NCBI GenBank assembly: GCA_015680685.1
Contig: MNCI01011044.1
Location: 283,354-347,353 of the forward strand
Source: Gnetum montanum
Taxonomy: Eukaryota > Streptophyta > Gnetopsida > Gnetales > Gnetaceae
Length of the DNA: 64,000 bases
Direction of reading: 5' to 3'
In this document: positions 1-10,630 of the stretch, piece by piece
Numbering within the stretch: position 1 is the stretch's first letter
Layout of the letters: each line of letters begins with the position of its first letter
The notes under the pieces: model-generated
The model's database searches: none
What the model was told of the DNA's origin: nothing
Seen by the model: only the letters and a program-made list of their open reading frames with translations
Position numbers and translations under genes: made by a program

Positions 1-79
1 GATGTCGTCGTATCCCCGTGTGTGATGATTTCAACACCCTCATAACGTAGGTGGATCTCTTGGTTGATTGGTGACAATA

Positions 80-400
80 TTAAGCATTAAACCTAGCTAG
101 CCAAGGGTGTCCTAGGATCATGTTGTAGTCTAGCATCTCATCAATGATTGTAAAGTTTGAAAACATGGGGTGCTAGTCATCTATCATGAAGGCGATGTGG
201 ATTGTGTCTTTAATGACTACGAATGCTCCATCGAAGGAGTTTAGAGACTCGATTTTGTTCAATTGAATGTTACACGTTAGGCCTAGTCATTTGATGAAAG
301 AGTGTGTGATAACGTTTTCTACTGCACCATCGTTGATGTGTACTCTGCGCACTATGTACTTTCCAATGCTTACAGTAGTGTTCAATGGTGTATGTATGAC
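80..400 (-). pseudogene. Retropepsin-like fragment of gypsy element
   Basis: The minus-strand translation contains INDGAVENVITHSF, which sits where gypsy retropepsins have the catalytic D-[ST]-G-A segment, and ends with YNMILGHPWLARFNA, which matches the family's typical hydrophobic-ILGRPWL-type flap/C-terminal motif. In-frame stops lie between the two (for example after the HSFIK segment), so it is a pseudogene. It would have been the aspartic protease that matures the Gag-Pol polyprotein. The catalytic-site residues are degenerate, NDG in place of DSG/DTG, so the call depends mainly on the ILGHPWLA motif and its position downstream of gag. Confidence 0.6.
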
Positions 401-640
401 CTCCCCTTATTTGGGATTGATCTTGATATCATTGTTGTGGAAGGCTAGGTTTGTTGAATCCAATTCTTGTTGTGTATGGGGTAACATCATTACACAGATG
501 GATGCATCATCTGCAGGGACATCCTCTGTAACAGGAATGGAGGCCAAGATCTAGGTTAATGCTTGGCAATGGGTAGATGAGGTCATGACCAAGTCGTACA
601 AGCTTAACATTGTGTTCTTTTGCTTAAGCGTTTATTTTTC

Positions 641-1222
641 CTAGGTTAGTGAAGCTATGAAGTCTTTGTCATTATTCATTGTGCTGGCCTTAATTTCCTC
701 CATGTGGTTTGAGAGATAGATTTCTTGTGGAGGGGACTTGAGCTTGGTTTGCTTAGCCTGCTTGGGGGGAGGGGCCCCAGTGTACAATTGTTGTTTGCTG
801 GTTGTGGCCTTTGCTTTATCCATGGGGGTTGCGAGGTGCTCATTTGTCCTCTTGCATTGCCATTTGGTAGGTCTACCCAGGTTGCTAGTGGAGTCAACCC
901 TTGAAGGAGGAGGGATCGAGATGTTGCCCACTGTTGGGTTTTGGGTAGGTGAGGGGCCAACACATTGTGAAACCCTTATGATAAAGGGTGGCTTAGGTGG
1001 AGTTGTTGTGTGGTCAACTTGTTGTGGAAACTTGATAAAAAAAGGTTGCTTAGCAGTTGTTGTTGCATCATGCCAGTTTAACATCTTAGCAGATGGTTGT
1101 TGTGGAACCTTGACCACAAAGGGTGTTGTGGATGCTTGAGGTGGCACTTTGATAACAAAGAGATGCCTCTTGCTTGTGGAGGCTACGAGGATCTTTTCCT
1201 TGTTAGGAGGCACACGCATCAC
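641..1222 (-). pseudogene. Gag-protease linker with repeated PF-[IV]-[IV]-K-V motif
   Basis: A 193-codon open stretch on the minus strand. It is rich in Pro, Lys, Thr and Gln and has no recognised domain. It carries four imperfect repeats of a short motif at about 20-30 residue spacing: FVIKVPPQ, FVVKVPQQ, FFIKFPQQ and FIIRVSQ. It lies between the gag C-terminal region and the retropepsin fragment, so it is probably the low-complexity linker of the Gag-Pol polyprotein. It is open without stops, unlike its neighbours, perhaps by chance of composition. No independent function can be assigned. Confidence 0.45.
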
Positions 1223-1324
1223 AAGAGGTTGTTACACAAGTTTGGGCTTGCCACCTATGCTAATTAGGTTTATGACATAGGAGGCATCGTCCGTGTTAGA
1301 TTGACTTACCATGTCGATCATCAA

Positions 1325-1816
1325 TTAGCCTTGTTCTATCATTCTCTGTAGGTCATCTTGCAAAGCACGATAGTTGTCTATATTGTAACCAGCCAATTGA
1401 TGGTAATGACAATACTGGTCCAATTTAAAATGTTGTGGGACTAGGGACTCATTTGGTACTACTAATGTGGGGTTCCTTAGTACTTCATAGTACCTATCAT
1501 GTTTTTGGTGGGTAATCACCGACACATGTTTATGTTGGATTTTCTTGGCTTTAAAGAGTTGCTCTAGTAGTTCAAAGTCTTGCATCAATAGTGGTGTATA
1601 TTTTGAGCAATCCTTGAGCTGAAAGTTGAACTTTGGGGAGGCCCTTGCTAATGTAGGTGAGTTAGCACCAAAGTTGGCAGCTTTGTCAGCTGGGGCTTTG
1701 GGTTGCCTAGCTGTTGGGCCCCAATTGGTTGCTTTTGTCCTTGCGGCCACCGTTGCCACTGTTGTGTTTTTTTTTTCAAGTGTGTTGGTTCCTAAAGGCC
1801 ACATAAGCTGGGTCAT
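1325..1816 (-). pseudogene. Gag C-terminal region of gypsy element
   Basis: A 163-codon open stretch. Its last ~30 residues, YCHYHQLAGYNIDNYRALQ followed by DDLQRMIEQG, match the conserved plant gypsy gag motif in which a C-x-F/Y-H pair is followed by a GH-T-x-x-C-x-x-L-K segment and a helix. Here the second cysteine is replaced (NIDNY), so the zinc-knuckle-like site is broken. The upstream half is Ala/Thr-rich linker. Same strand and order as the gag core to its right. Clearly transposon-derived and not a host gene. Confidence 0.6.
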
Positions 1817-2006
1817 TCCTAGCTTGTGGTGCTTCCTCTATGTCCTTAATTTGTGCGAATGCTTGGCTCAAGGTATAGGCTTTCAAATAATAAAGTTCTG
1901 ATTTAATAAAGTCATTCACAGCTACCTTAAGGATGGTAAGCAGATATGTTTCAAGGATGGGCTCATGAAGTCCATTGAGAGTTGCACTCCACCTTTGGAT
2001 AAATTT

Positions 2007-2432
2007 CTATGGTGGCTCTAATGGCACTTTTTTATTCTGAATCAAGCTATCCAACATGGCTTTAGGCTTTAGATTGTATTTAAAGCGGATGAAGAAATGG
2101 TGTAACAAATCCTCCAGAGAGGATATCGAGTTATGGGGTAAAGCTCGGTACCAATCTAAGGATTTTCCCATTAAGAACATAGAAAATATATGCAAAATTA
2201 CATGAGGCTAGGCCTAAAGAAATAGACATTCTATTTGAAATGTTACTAGGTGGGCGTTTGGATCTCCCTCTCCATTGTACTTGGTTAGCTGCGGTAATGA
2301 GATTCCCTTTAGCAAGGTTAATGGTGGGACTGAAGGGTGGATTGGGTCATATTGATAGAAGTCTAGTACCTTGATTTCCTTAGTTTTTGTGGTTGTAAGG
2401 CACTTTACCTCTTCAATTAACAAGTGCATCAT
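2007..2432 (-). pseudogene. Retrotransposon gag core (two broken pieces)
   Basis: Two adjacent minus-strand open stretches (2432-2214 and 2195-2007) give the plant Retrotrans_gag core in order. First comes LPQLTKYNGEGDPNAHLVTF, the usual P-x-x-x-x-Y-G-x-x-D-P-x-x-H-x-x-x-F motif. Then come KSLDWYRALP and SISSLEDLLHHFFIRF, matching the family's W-x-x-x-L-P-x-x-S-I-x-x-(F/W)-x-x-L-x-x-x-F motif. A stop between the halves breaks the frame. This is the capsid-like structural protein of the element. Confidence 0.75.
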
Positions 2433-2740
2433 TTTCTTTGTGTCAGACTAGTGGGTTGACTGAATTGCGGTTGATAGTAATTTGACTGTTGCATCATTTG
2501 TGGAAAGAGAGATTGTTGGACTATTGGTTGTTGTAGTGGAGTAACATTCAGAGATGGGATTACAGGGTGTGTTACATTGTAGTGAGTAGTTTGGTATTAC
2601 TGAAAAGTGGGTGAAACCCACTACCCAACCATAGGTTGTGAGGTGATACCTTGAACATGTTGTGCTGAATTAGTCAGAGGTGCCCCATAGGTTTGTACTT
2701 GTGGTATGTAATGGGTGGACATGGAAGCTAGTACTTCTTC

Positions 2741-3082
2741 TCAAGAAGCTGGTCCTTGCATGTATGCAAATGAAGAAGGAAGCATAGTTTCTTCTAGGAA
2801 AGGTTTGAATAATGGGTTTTTATATGCGTGAGGACTAATAGTATGGTACGAATCCCCATGCTCAAATTGCATGGAAAAGTCATCTTCTTCGTCTCCACAC
2901 TGAGGCTCTATTGAAGGTAGTTGTAGGGATTGACTTATTGCCATGAGAAGTTGGGATATGAGTTTATGATGGTGTCCAGACAATGGGATTATATCGAATG
3001 TTGAGGGGATAAACTCAAAACCTCCTTTGTGAATAAATTCATAGTCTCGCTTTGCCTCTCTCTCTACATGATCGATGGGCAA
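2741..3082 (-). pseudogene. Probable gag N-terminal region
   Basis: A 113-codon open stretch on the minus strand just upstream of the gag core. It contains acidic stretches (GDEEDDFSMQFEHGD) and no domain I recognise. Position suggests the N-terminal, pre-core part of the gypsy gag polyprotein. It could also be unrelated open sequence. The start methionine is simply the first available. Confidence 0.35.
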
Positions 3083-3344
3083 GTTTTCTTGGATCTTGAC
3101 AGAGATGAAGTCATATTGTTTAGGTGTAAGATTTGCATAGGTAGGGTCCTTACCCTGTAGCCTAAGTGACTAGCACATAGGTCCTTGAGGACTTATTTGT
3201 CCAATAACGGTTATAGGTTTCGTAGCAGTCACAAGTTTCGAGGTTTCAGTCCCAAATTCAGAAGTCAAAAGTGTCACTAGGTTAATTTGGGAGGATTCCA
3301 TAATGAACGTGAGTAAACTAAGCTAAACAGGCTGAATGCGAGCA

Positions 3345-3545
3345 AATGCAGTGTGACAACTGCAAGACAGCATGACAACTGCAAGGCAACGTGATAACTA
3401 CAACTACAAAGTGACAACTGCAAGGTAGCATGACAAGTGCAACTACAGCATGACAAATGCAAGATAGCATGACAACTTCAAGGTAGTGTGACAATTGCAA
3501 CTACAGCATGACAATTGCAAGACAACGTGACAACTGTAAGACAGT
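3345..3545. repeat. Minisatellite, ~17-bp degenerate unit
   Basis: About a dozen head-to-tail degenerate copies of a unit like CATGACAACTGCAAGAC run through this interval, with variants such as GTGACAACTGCAAGGTAG and CATGACAATTGCAAGAC. The several small open frames across it (Cys/His-rich on the minus strand) are shadows of the repeat and not genes. Confidence 0.8.
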
Positions 3546-4619
3546 AGGTGAAATGTCCAATTTCCAAACCCTTAAATATTATTTCAGACCAAGAGAGGCA
3601 TGTCCCAACCACCGCCCCTCCCACGTTAGGGGCCTTTTGGATGTTCGTGGTTAGAGCCCAGACTCTCCTCAAGGGTTTGGAGGTCCAGGAACTGCTCGCT
3701 TGGGACAGTCACCAAGCGACGACAATTTTCTTCAAGTATCTAGGAAATACTTGTCATGTGGTCTCTGATAACATTCTCGATCCATTGCAGCATTTGGCTA
3801 TATGATTGTGGGGGTAGGTTTGATTTCTTAGAAAGAATTCCCTCAACAATCAGTGGTGGCCCCCTATCATAAGATCTCTTCGAGGGTCCTGGGCTAGCTT
3901 GCCCCATGCACAACCATCTCTCGTAGGGTCCTAGGGGGTTATGGTCATAAGCCCAACTGAGACTACAGCATCCCCCACTAGTCGATCACATCATCCCCTC
4001 TGCCATTGATACACCAACATAGGTCGAAGCGACGACTGCAGTAGCAAAATCGAAGTGCCAAACCACTAAAGAGCACATATCACCACCAGGTGTCATCCAG
4101 GGCATCATCGTTCCAGAGACTCCCAGAGGAAGTGGGGGAGGTTGATAAGAGTCTTAGCATGCATGCACTTGAGAAACATGAATTGTACCTTGTTGGGTTT
4201 GTCATGTGACCCCAACTAAATGAAGTAACTCTCCACCAACATTATTGCAGTGTGCCACGTGGGTGAGAGGGCCAACCCTAGGATGTGGCCGCTGGCCATC
4301 TAAGGGATGGAGCCCTGCAAAAACTTGACAACATTAGCCTAGGATAGTACCACTATGGGAATCTGGTCCCCCATTGTAGGGGCACCAATCACAACAGCCA
4401 AGGCATCCACAATCACTTGGATTTGGCATCTGCAAAACACCATGGATGCCCTATTCCAGTTTTCATAGAACAACTAGATGTCTAGCTCTGAGTCCATTGC
4501 GATGCATTGTAGTATTGTGGTCCACCCCATCCGTGTAACTAGCTACTAGAGATCAGGTTGGTTTTGAATGGTAGTAGTGGGAGGCTTGAGATAGGCATGC
4601 ATACCCATTACTGCAGTAA
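3546..4619. other. Gene-free spacer between gypsy remnant and LINE
   Basis: GC content is somewhat higher than in the surroundings, but I see no coding region, RNA gene or terminal repeat. It could include the 5' leader or LTR of the gypsy remnant on its left and the 3' end of the LINE on its right. I could not find a matching second LTR or a poly-A tail to settle either. Confidence 0.4.
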
Positions 4620-5400
4620 TTTCTCTCCAGAGTTTTCAGAACCAATGAGCCAATGTGGTAGATGAGGGAATAGCTATCCTATTGAAAAAATCATTGTTTC
4701 TTACCTGCCAGAGGGTCCATAAAGCGGCGTTCATTTGCGAATCGCTTGAAATGTAGAGTGGGAGAAGGCTGGCCATACTCCATAAGTTCCTGGAAACGTG
4801 GCACTCATGCATGAAGTGGTGGTGCATATCTTTGTATTGATTTCACATTGGGTAGTTGGTTTTGATGTGCATGCCACATGCCTGTAGCCATGTGTGTACA
4901 GGGATTACCTTGTTCAAGACCAACCATCTAAAAGCCTTAATTTTTTCCAACAGGTGGCCTTTCCATAGTCACGTCCAACAGGGATCCGTTGGGAATTGAT
5001 GTTTGAGAAGCTCCTGGGGTTACAAGGAAATCTTGCTTTCATGTCTAAGAATGTAGATGTATGCACAGAGTTGGCACCACACCATGGAGTCCAACCTGGT
5101 ATCCACCCAAGGCTGATATTTCCGCAGCAAGATTTGCACCCACTGGGGTGGATCATCGAATGTCGAGGAGATTCTATGGAGAAGTTGTTGACTACCCAAG
5201 GAGGTTTCCAAGGAAGACTGTAGAATGCCGACACCGCCCACCAAGCGGGGACATGCGGCCTTCTCCCAAGAAACCAGATGCATTTTCTATTTGTGCTTTC
5301 CTTCAAACCATACAAAATCATGAATGATCGCATCAATGCATTGAATGATGCCATATGGCAGTGTGGCCATGGAGGCAGAAAATATTTCCATGGCAGCCAA
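4620..5400 (-). pseudogene. LINE ORF2 C-terminal part, RT thumb and zinc-binding region
   Basis: The minus strand has LVSWEKAACPRLVGGVGIL (near 5275-5215), the conserved plant LINE motif V-x-W-x-x-(V/I)-C-x-P-K-x-x-G-G-L-G. Further down it has HHHFMHECHVSRNLW (4825-4780), corresponding to the H-x-F-x-x-C-x-x-x-x-x-x-W of the RT zinc-binding domain. Reading frame changes between these two motifs show indels. This region follows the polymerase core in ORF2. Confidence 0.7.
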
Positions 5401-6860
5401 CATCATCATCAATAGCATGATCTTCCCTTTACGGGACAAGAACCTATTCGCCTAGTGTGCCGTGCACATTTGGAGTTTCATTATGAGCACCTTCCAGGTG
5501 CATTTTTTCTGCTAGTTGTGCATTGGTATGCCTAAGTATGTGCCCTCTGCACTCCCTAGGAGAATCCGCAAGATCTTGATGACCTTATTGTGGACACTAG
5601 GGTGGGTATGGGTGATGTATAGCATAGACTTTCCTGAGTTGGGGGTCAGCCCCACTTCCCTCTTCATCCTGTCTAGGGCTCATAGGAGTGCCCAAGCGTG
5701 GGGCACAGCTGCATAGGTGAAGATCATCATATCATCTGCGTAGTGGGTGGTTAAGCATCTGATTTCATGGATGTACAGCTCCTGAACACCTTCCACCATG
5801 CAGTAGGTGTGCATGAGGTCTATCACTGGGAGAAAAGGAAGTGGAGATAGGGGATCACCTTCTTGAAGCCCGTGGCCCATTCCTTGGAAACCCTAGAGGT
5901 GGCTGTCAATGTCCAGTGAGTACCAACATCCCTTTTGAATCTAGAGGCACAAGTCCATGAACAGTTTCATGAACCCTTACGCCTACAACACCGTACTAAG
6001 GGTGGCCTATCTTACAGAGTCATAAGATTTTGTGATGTCTAATTTGATGCAGAGCTTGAGGGATCTAGCAATTTTGAGGGAGTGTTGGATTTCCTGTAGG
6101 AGCAACACCTGATTTTTGATATGATGACCTTTGATGAACCTAGACTGATTCTATTTAATCATAAGGGTTATGAGGGGTGCCATCCTAGTAACCACCATCT
6201 GCGAGAAGAGTCGTAGGAGGGAGTTACAGACTCCAATGGGATGGAAATGCCTCGGGGATGTGGGGTTAGCCATCTTCAGGAGCAAGACCACGTGGGCATA
6301 GTTGATTTCCTTATGAACTTGTTGCCAAGCGAGCACATGGTTAAAGGCATCTAGTATATTTGGCCCAATCAAGTCTTCGAACTTGCTAAAAAATTTGATG
6401 GGCCATCCATCTGGCCTTAGGGCTTTATCCATCGGCATGGCCTGCAAAGTAGTATGGAGTTCAACGTAGGAGAAAGCTTACATGAGGAGTTGGTTATTGG
6501 ATGGGGTGAGGGTCTATGGTATAGAGATGGAGATGGGGTTCATCGGTTTCCAGTTCCAAACCTGCTTCCAGTAGTGTAGCAGGTTTTACGGGCCAGAAGA
6601 TGACTGAGGCGGTTCCCCATTACCTAGGCTATGAAGCAAGCATTGCAATTGATGGCGGGTCCCTTGATGTGCCTTAGCCACTGCAAAGAAGAATTTTTTA
6701 TGTCTGTCGTTGGCCTTTAGCCACTGTATCTGATCCATTTCATGCTAGTATTCCTCCTCTTCCTGGTCTAAGGTCTGCAGCTCTGCTAATAGGGTAAGTT
6801 CCTCATGGGCTAGATCAGCTCCATGCTCTTATTGGTTCTAGATGTCTTGTAGGTGTTGTA
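5400..6860 (-). pseudogene. LINE reverse transcriptase core
   Basis: On the minus strand the upstream linker reads MDQIQWLKANDRHKKFFFAV (near 6720-6660), the typical plant LINE segment before RT. Then come KALRPDGWPIKFF (fingers; family consensus K-A-P-G-P-D-G), NYAHVVLLLKMANP and RHFHPIGVCNSL, GLQEGDPLSPLPF and HYADDMMIF. The YADD catalytic box lies at complement 5731..5742 with both aspartates kept. Frames are interrupted by stops, so no complete enzyme is encoded. Role in life: target-primed reverse transcription. Confidence 0.85.
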
Positions 6861-7984
6861 CTCACATAAATCATCGGTGTAAGGTTAGAAGGGGAAACAA
6901 ACATTGAAATATTGTTGAGTAGACATAGTTGACCTTACCTTCGCTTGAGGGCAAGATGGAAAAGTAACAAAGGTAGAGTGCCTTGGATTGTTTGCATGTA
7001 AATCAACCAAGGACTTCGCCGAGCATAAACTATGGCTTGCGTTGGGGTTATCGTAATTGATATTTTAAAATGCGAAACAACACGTACAAAATATAAATTT
7101 AAATTGGTATCATAATCAAAATGTAAACAAAACTTGAATTGAATGTAAAACAAAGTAAACAGTATAATGGTTGGAAAAATGAGCTGTATTGTATTGCATA
7201 GAAAATATGTGCACTCGTTAGAGTGTATCTACAGGTGTGGATGGCACGTCAAGCACCAAGCCCCAGGGAGATGTGATGTGTTTCAGAAGTGCTTGGATGC
7301 TAGGAGTCAGAGTGTGCTGAACACCCAAGGATTGCTGGTCTGAGTTTCCGAAGTCATTTAACTCAAAAATTTCCAACCACATTTATGTGAATCGATAGGG
7401 GATTTATAGGGTTTGGTCAGGCTCTAGTGAAGAATTCAAGAATGGAATCAACGGTTGAGGGATGACAGAAAAATGGATCTAGTGACATGTGTCGGATGGA
7501 CAGTTGTGCATGAGTTGGGTGTGTTGGCAAGCTAAATTTTTGACCAAGTACATTGTATTTTACAATGTGTGGCTTACACAAGCCCATAGAAGCACATAAA
7601 ATTTATACTGTGAGGGCCTTACAAGCCCACAGATGATGATAACAAGAGAAATTGACTCTGGCTCGCTTGAAACTTTTGGATTTCTAACTTGACGTCTGCA
7701 AGATGTCGATTTGAGTGGTTTCATGGCTATTTGAAGAGTGTCTACTTGTATTCATGTTGGACATTCACACGGGTCATGTCCTTAGCCTAAATGCAGTGAA
7801 ATGAGACATTTGAGACCAAATTTTGATCTCTAAAGCCTGTTCTTTGAATGCAACTGTTGCCCTAAATGTGTCTAACCTTCAGAGTGATTTGAAATCTGGA
7901 ATTTTAACCTAGATTTGACTTTTTTAAAGCCACCTTGGATAGGTCACACTATGGCATGACATATAGCATGACATGCAGCGTGCC
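6861..7984. mobile_element. ~1.1-kb foreign insert within the LINE endonuclease
   Basis: The LINE protein homology stops near 7985 (after the endonuclease motif NVWITNVDG) and resumes near 6860 (the linker before RT). The sequence between is less GC-rich and gives no LINE-like translation. The C-terminal half of the endonuclease, including the expected S-D-H box, is missing, so this is either an insertion with a deletion or a replacement. I could not recognise terminal repeats, so the insert type is unknown. Confidence 0.5.
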
Positions 7985-8400
7985 CCATCAACGTTGGTGA
8001 TCCAAACGTTCAATCTCGGTAGGTGCACCGTAATGTTCCAATCCGATGCATCGAGCATAGAGAAGAACATCTTGGTTAGGACAATGAGACCACCAGCCTA
8101 GCCCTTACTAGGCACTAGGTGACTACACCATCCCTCCCACTATAAAGCCTGAGTTTTCGGCTACCATAATTTTGTCTCTTGGAAACACACCACATCGCAC
8201 CCCTCGGTGCGCACCATTCTTTGCAGCGTATGTCACTTATATGGGGTACCCTATCCCTGAAAATTCTAGGAGAGAATCTTCATGGAGAAATAGACAAACA
8301 TCTATTATAAACCTCCTAGAGTGTGGGTTGCACTCCCAGGTCAATATACAGTTGCGTGGCCTTTTGCGGGGTGTGGGCGCTATCAGGGCATCCAACATTG
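7985..8400 (-). pseudogene. LINE ORF2 endonuclease fragment
   Basis: The minus-strand translation near 8205-8165 reads DVVCFQETKLW, the hallmark of the apurinic/apyrimidinic-like endonuclease of L1-type LINEs (consensus D-(V/I)-(V/I)-C-x-Q-E-T-K). It is followed by GGLIVLTKM and NVWITNVDG, again in family order. A stop follows the ETKLW box. The catalytic glutamate of the Q-E-T-K box is present. The distal part with the S-D-H motif is lost to the adjoining insert. Confidence 0.7.
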
Positions 8401-8639
8401 GGTGACGTCTAGGTTACCTCAATCCCCTTCTCTCGTGGCATGCCTCACCTAACATTAGGTATTTTGGGCTATGAAAAACCCCTACTAGTGGTGATCTAGT
8501 GGCCCAGCAGTGGAAACTCCTGCCACACTTGCGACGTGCCCACCTCCCCGGTCTTGGGAGTGTGGGGTGAGCCAGTGCAACTTGTCTAGGCACTCGAACC
8601 AAATGGAGCGTCAGAAAAAGCTACACCTAATTTGCCTAG

Positions 8640-9690
8640 CTAGCCTTCCAGGCCCATATCCATAGGTCATCCTCTCCTAGAGGCCCTAGATGGCCCACCC
8701 CGGGCCCGCCACGGCCCAGGGCAACCATGTTGTTGTTTCCATGGGCTAGACAATGGTTGGAGGTGGCCCCAACCTTGCCCCGCAACACCCCTGCAGGCAC
8801 CAACAACCCCATTTTTCCCACCCATCCCTTTTTTCCGATGAGCTTCCAACCATCATCGTTAAGCCTAGGGGTGGGTTGGCCCTATTTCATAGGGTCAATG
8901 CCATTAGTGATGTCCACAGGTGATGTCAGGGTTGCAGGTGATAGATTTTCAAACTACCCATGGACCCTTTCCTCCTCAAGGTTGGTGTCTAGCACGAGTT
9001 CTTGAACGCGATCCTCGGAGTGTAGGGACCATCATACATAGAACCTCGAAAAACCAAGATGGTCCATCCCCTCAATGAATGGGTAAAATTTAATAAACTC
9101 TTCAAACAGCTCGGCCAGCGATTTGAAAAAATCCACTCACCAATATTCGATGGGGAGACCATGCAACTATACCCAAACTAGTGCTCAGTCAAAAAGACCC
9201 TTATCACAGTATGCTCCTAGATGCCAGGGTGCCAGTGCTAGGCCCCATGCCCCATAAAACCAGGTCCCTTCCACCAGGATGCATTCAATCAAAGAAAAAT
9301 AGGAGATGGTCATCAATCAGGCTTTTGACCGTCACCATGTCCAGTCCCCAAACCGATCGAACGCATCTTTCAATCATGTCCATCGACGACCATCTGCCCT
9401 CTGAGACAAACTTGCCAAGAAAGCTGCATTCTAACCATTCCAAGGTGCTAGTAGCCGGGTGACCAACCTTTAGCCTCATCATCAAACCCTCTCGCGAGCA
9501 GGCTGTAAACTCCCTGGTACCTTTGGGTGCAGCTAGCGGGATCGCCTGCCTGACCTCCCTCATGTCACAAGCAATGGGTCCATCATCGGGCTGCGTACCC
9601 ACGTCTACTTGTGTAGTTGCATTTGCCTAGGTCTCCGTGTCCTCCTGTGCCATCGCGTTCACCTGGGTCTCCGCATCCATTTGTGCCTGC
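8640..9690 (-). pseudogene. LINE ORF1-like region (DUF4283-like)
   Basis: The minus-strand open stretch 9602-9285 (105 codons) contains LEWLECSFLGKFVSEGRWSS followed by a W-x-L-x-x-V-x-V-x-x-L-x-D-x-H-L-L-F-F-F pattern. That fits the N-terminal DUF4283 domain found in plant LINE ORF1/gag-like proteins. The continuation towards 8640 is broken by stops but has a GGRDLV-like segment and a basic, Gly-rich tail. It lies just upstream of the endonuclease, as expected for ORF1. ORF1 proteins bind the LINE RNA. Confidence 0.55.
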
Positions 9691-9949
9691 CGTGTGCCCT
9701 CTATCAATAGTTTCATTTTTCAAACTTCTCTACATCATTTTATTTAAATTAGCCAACTTTAACAATAATGTTCTTAAATTTCTTAGGATCTAATATTAGT
9801 ATTTGTTTCTCCAACAAGAAACATTTCTTTAACAATAGAAATTTTATAAAAGGATATAACTTAAATTTTAATGTTTGGCTTTAAACCTTACTTAAGTAAA
9901 TAATACATATCTATAGTTCAAATCTCATGTCATATATAAATTTGATTTG

Positions 9950-10140
9950 AATTAACAAGAGAGAATTTTTCATATAAAGATAGAGTACTTTATTAAAAAT
10001 GATAAAGAAAAATACAAAATATTTTTGGCACTTATTTCAAAAAAAGAAAGAAAGAGAAGAACATAATGTGCTTTCTTTTTAAAAGATATTGAAAATTTTT
10101 ATCAAGATTTATTTTATAATGATGATATTATAGAATAGTT
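9950..10140. repeat. Dispersed AT-rich repeat, copy 1
   Basis: About 190 bp here are alignable by eye to 55680-55870 in the same orientation: shared runs include the AGAGAGAATTTT start, TATTGAAA(A)TTTTTATCAAG-like centre and TTTATTTTATAATGATGA-like end. It is not coding. Probably a fragment of one TE family present twice in the window. The AT-rich spacer 9700-9950 holds nothing else I recognise. Confidence 0.55.
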
Positions 10141-10199
10141 TTTTTTGGTTGAGAGGCCAACATGTCTCACACAATGGGGGTGGGGGGGGGGAGGGTATT

Positions 10200-10630
10200 T
10201 TGTTGCCCTCCATGTCATGCACCATGTGTAGGGGAGCCAAAAAATTCATTGTAGGGGAGCCAAATCTGAAAATTCAAGGAGCCAAAGAGTCACTGTAGGG
10301 GAGCTAAATCTCTATTTTATTGACATGCCCCTCGCCTCACCCCCGCCCCCTAACCGTTGGGCTCCCCATTCATCTCTTCGTATTCCATCATGTGCATGCA
10401 CCACGTGCAAGGGAGCCAAAGAGTCACTGTAAGGGAGCTAAATATCTATTCAATTGATACCGTCAACCCATGGGCTCCCTATTCATCTATTTGTATTCTC
10501 TCACATGCATGCACCATGTGTAGGGAAGCTAAAGAATCATTCCAGGGGAGTTGAATCTTTAATCAATTGATACCCCTTGATCCCTAGGCTACTCATTCAT
10601 CTCTTCATATTCTCTCACACGTAGGCCCCG
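10200..10630. repeat. Tandem array, ~112-116 bp unit, about four copies
   Basis: A unit containing GCACCATGTGTAGGGGAGCC, then GAGTCACTGTAGGGGAGCTA, then GGGCTCCC-ATTCATCTCTT-CGTATTC is repeated. The GGGCTCCC anchors lie near 10359 and 10470, with a degenerate one near 10586. Within each unit the AGGGGAGCCAAA element itself occurs twice, so the array is hierarchical. Starts after a G-rich run (GGGGGTGGGGGGGGGGAGGG, near 10175). No gene is seen here. Confidence 0.75.

Larger units (their letters stand above)
1..3310 (-). mobile_element. Decayed Ty3/gypsy LTR retrotransposon, gag-protease part
   Basis: Read on the minus strand, this stretch gives in order a gag N-terminal region (near 3080-2740), a gag core (2432-2007), a gag C-terminal region (1816-1325), a proline-rich linker (1222-641) and a retropepsin-like region (about 400-80). 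The order gag then protease is that of Ty3/gypsy elements. Stops and frame breaks separate the pieces, so the element is dead. The window edge cuts off the rest of pol, and I could not identify an LTR or a primer-binding site on the upstream side (3.3-4.6 kb). Family assignment rests on protein motifs only. Confidence 0.7.
4620..9700 (-). mobile_element. L1-type LINE (non-LTR retrotransposon), decayed and interrupted
   Basis: Read leftwards on the minus strand, the interval contains an ORF1-like piece (9602-8640), an endonuclease piece (about 8400-7985), foreign sequence (7984-6861), the RT with its upstream linker (6860-5400), and a C-terminal zinc-binding region (5283-4636). This is the standard order of plant L1-type LINEs. 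Each part has stops or frame breaks. I did not find the 5' UTR start, a poly-A tail or target-site duplications, so the ends are approximate. Confidence 0.75.

Noticed and set aside
3277-3672. Cys/His-rich minus-strand frames resembling small secreted proteins
   Set aside because: They are translations of the 17-bp minisatellite.
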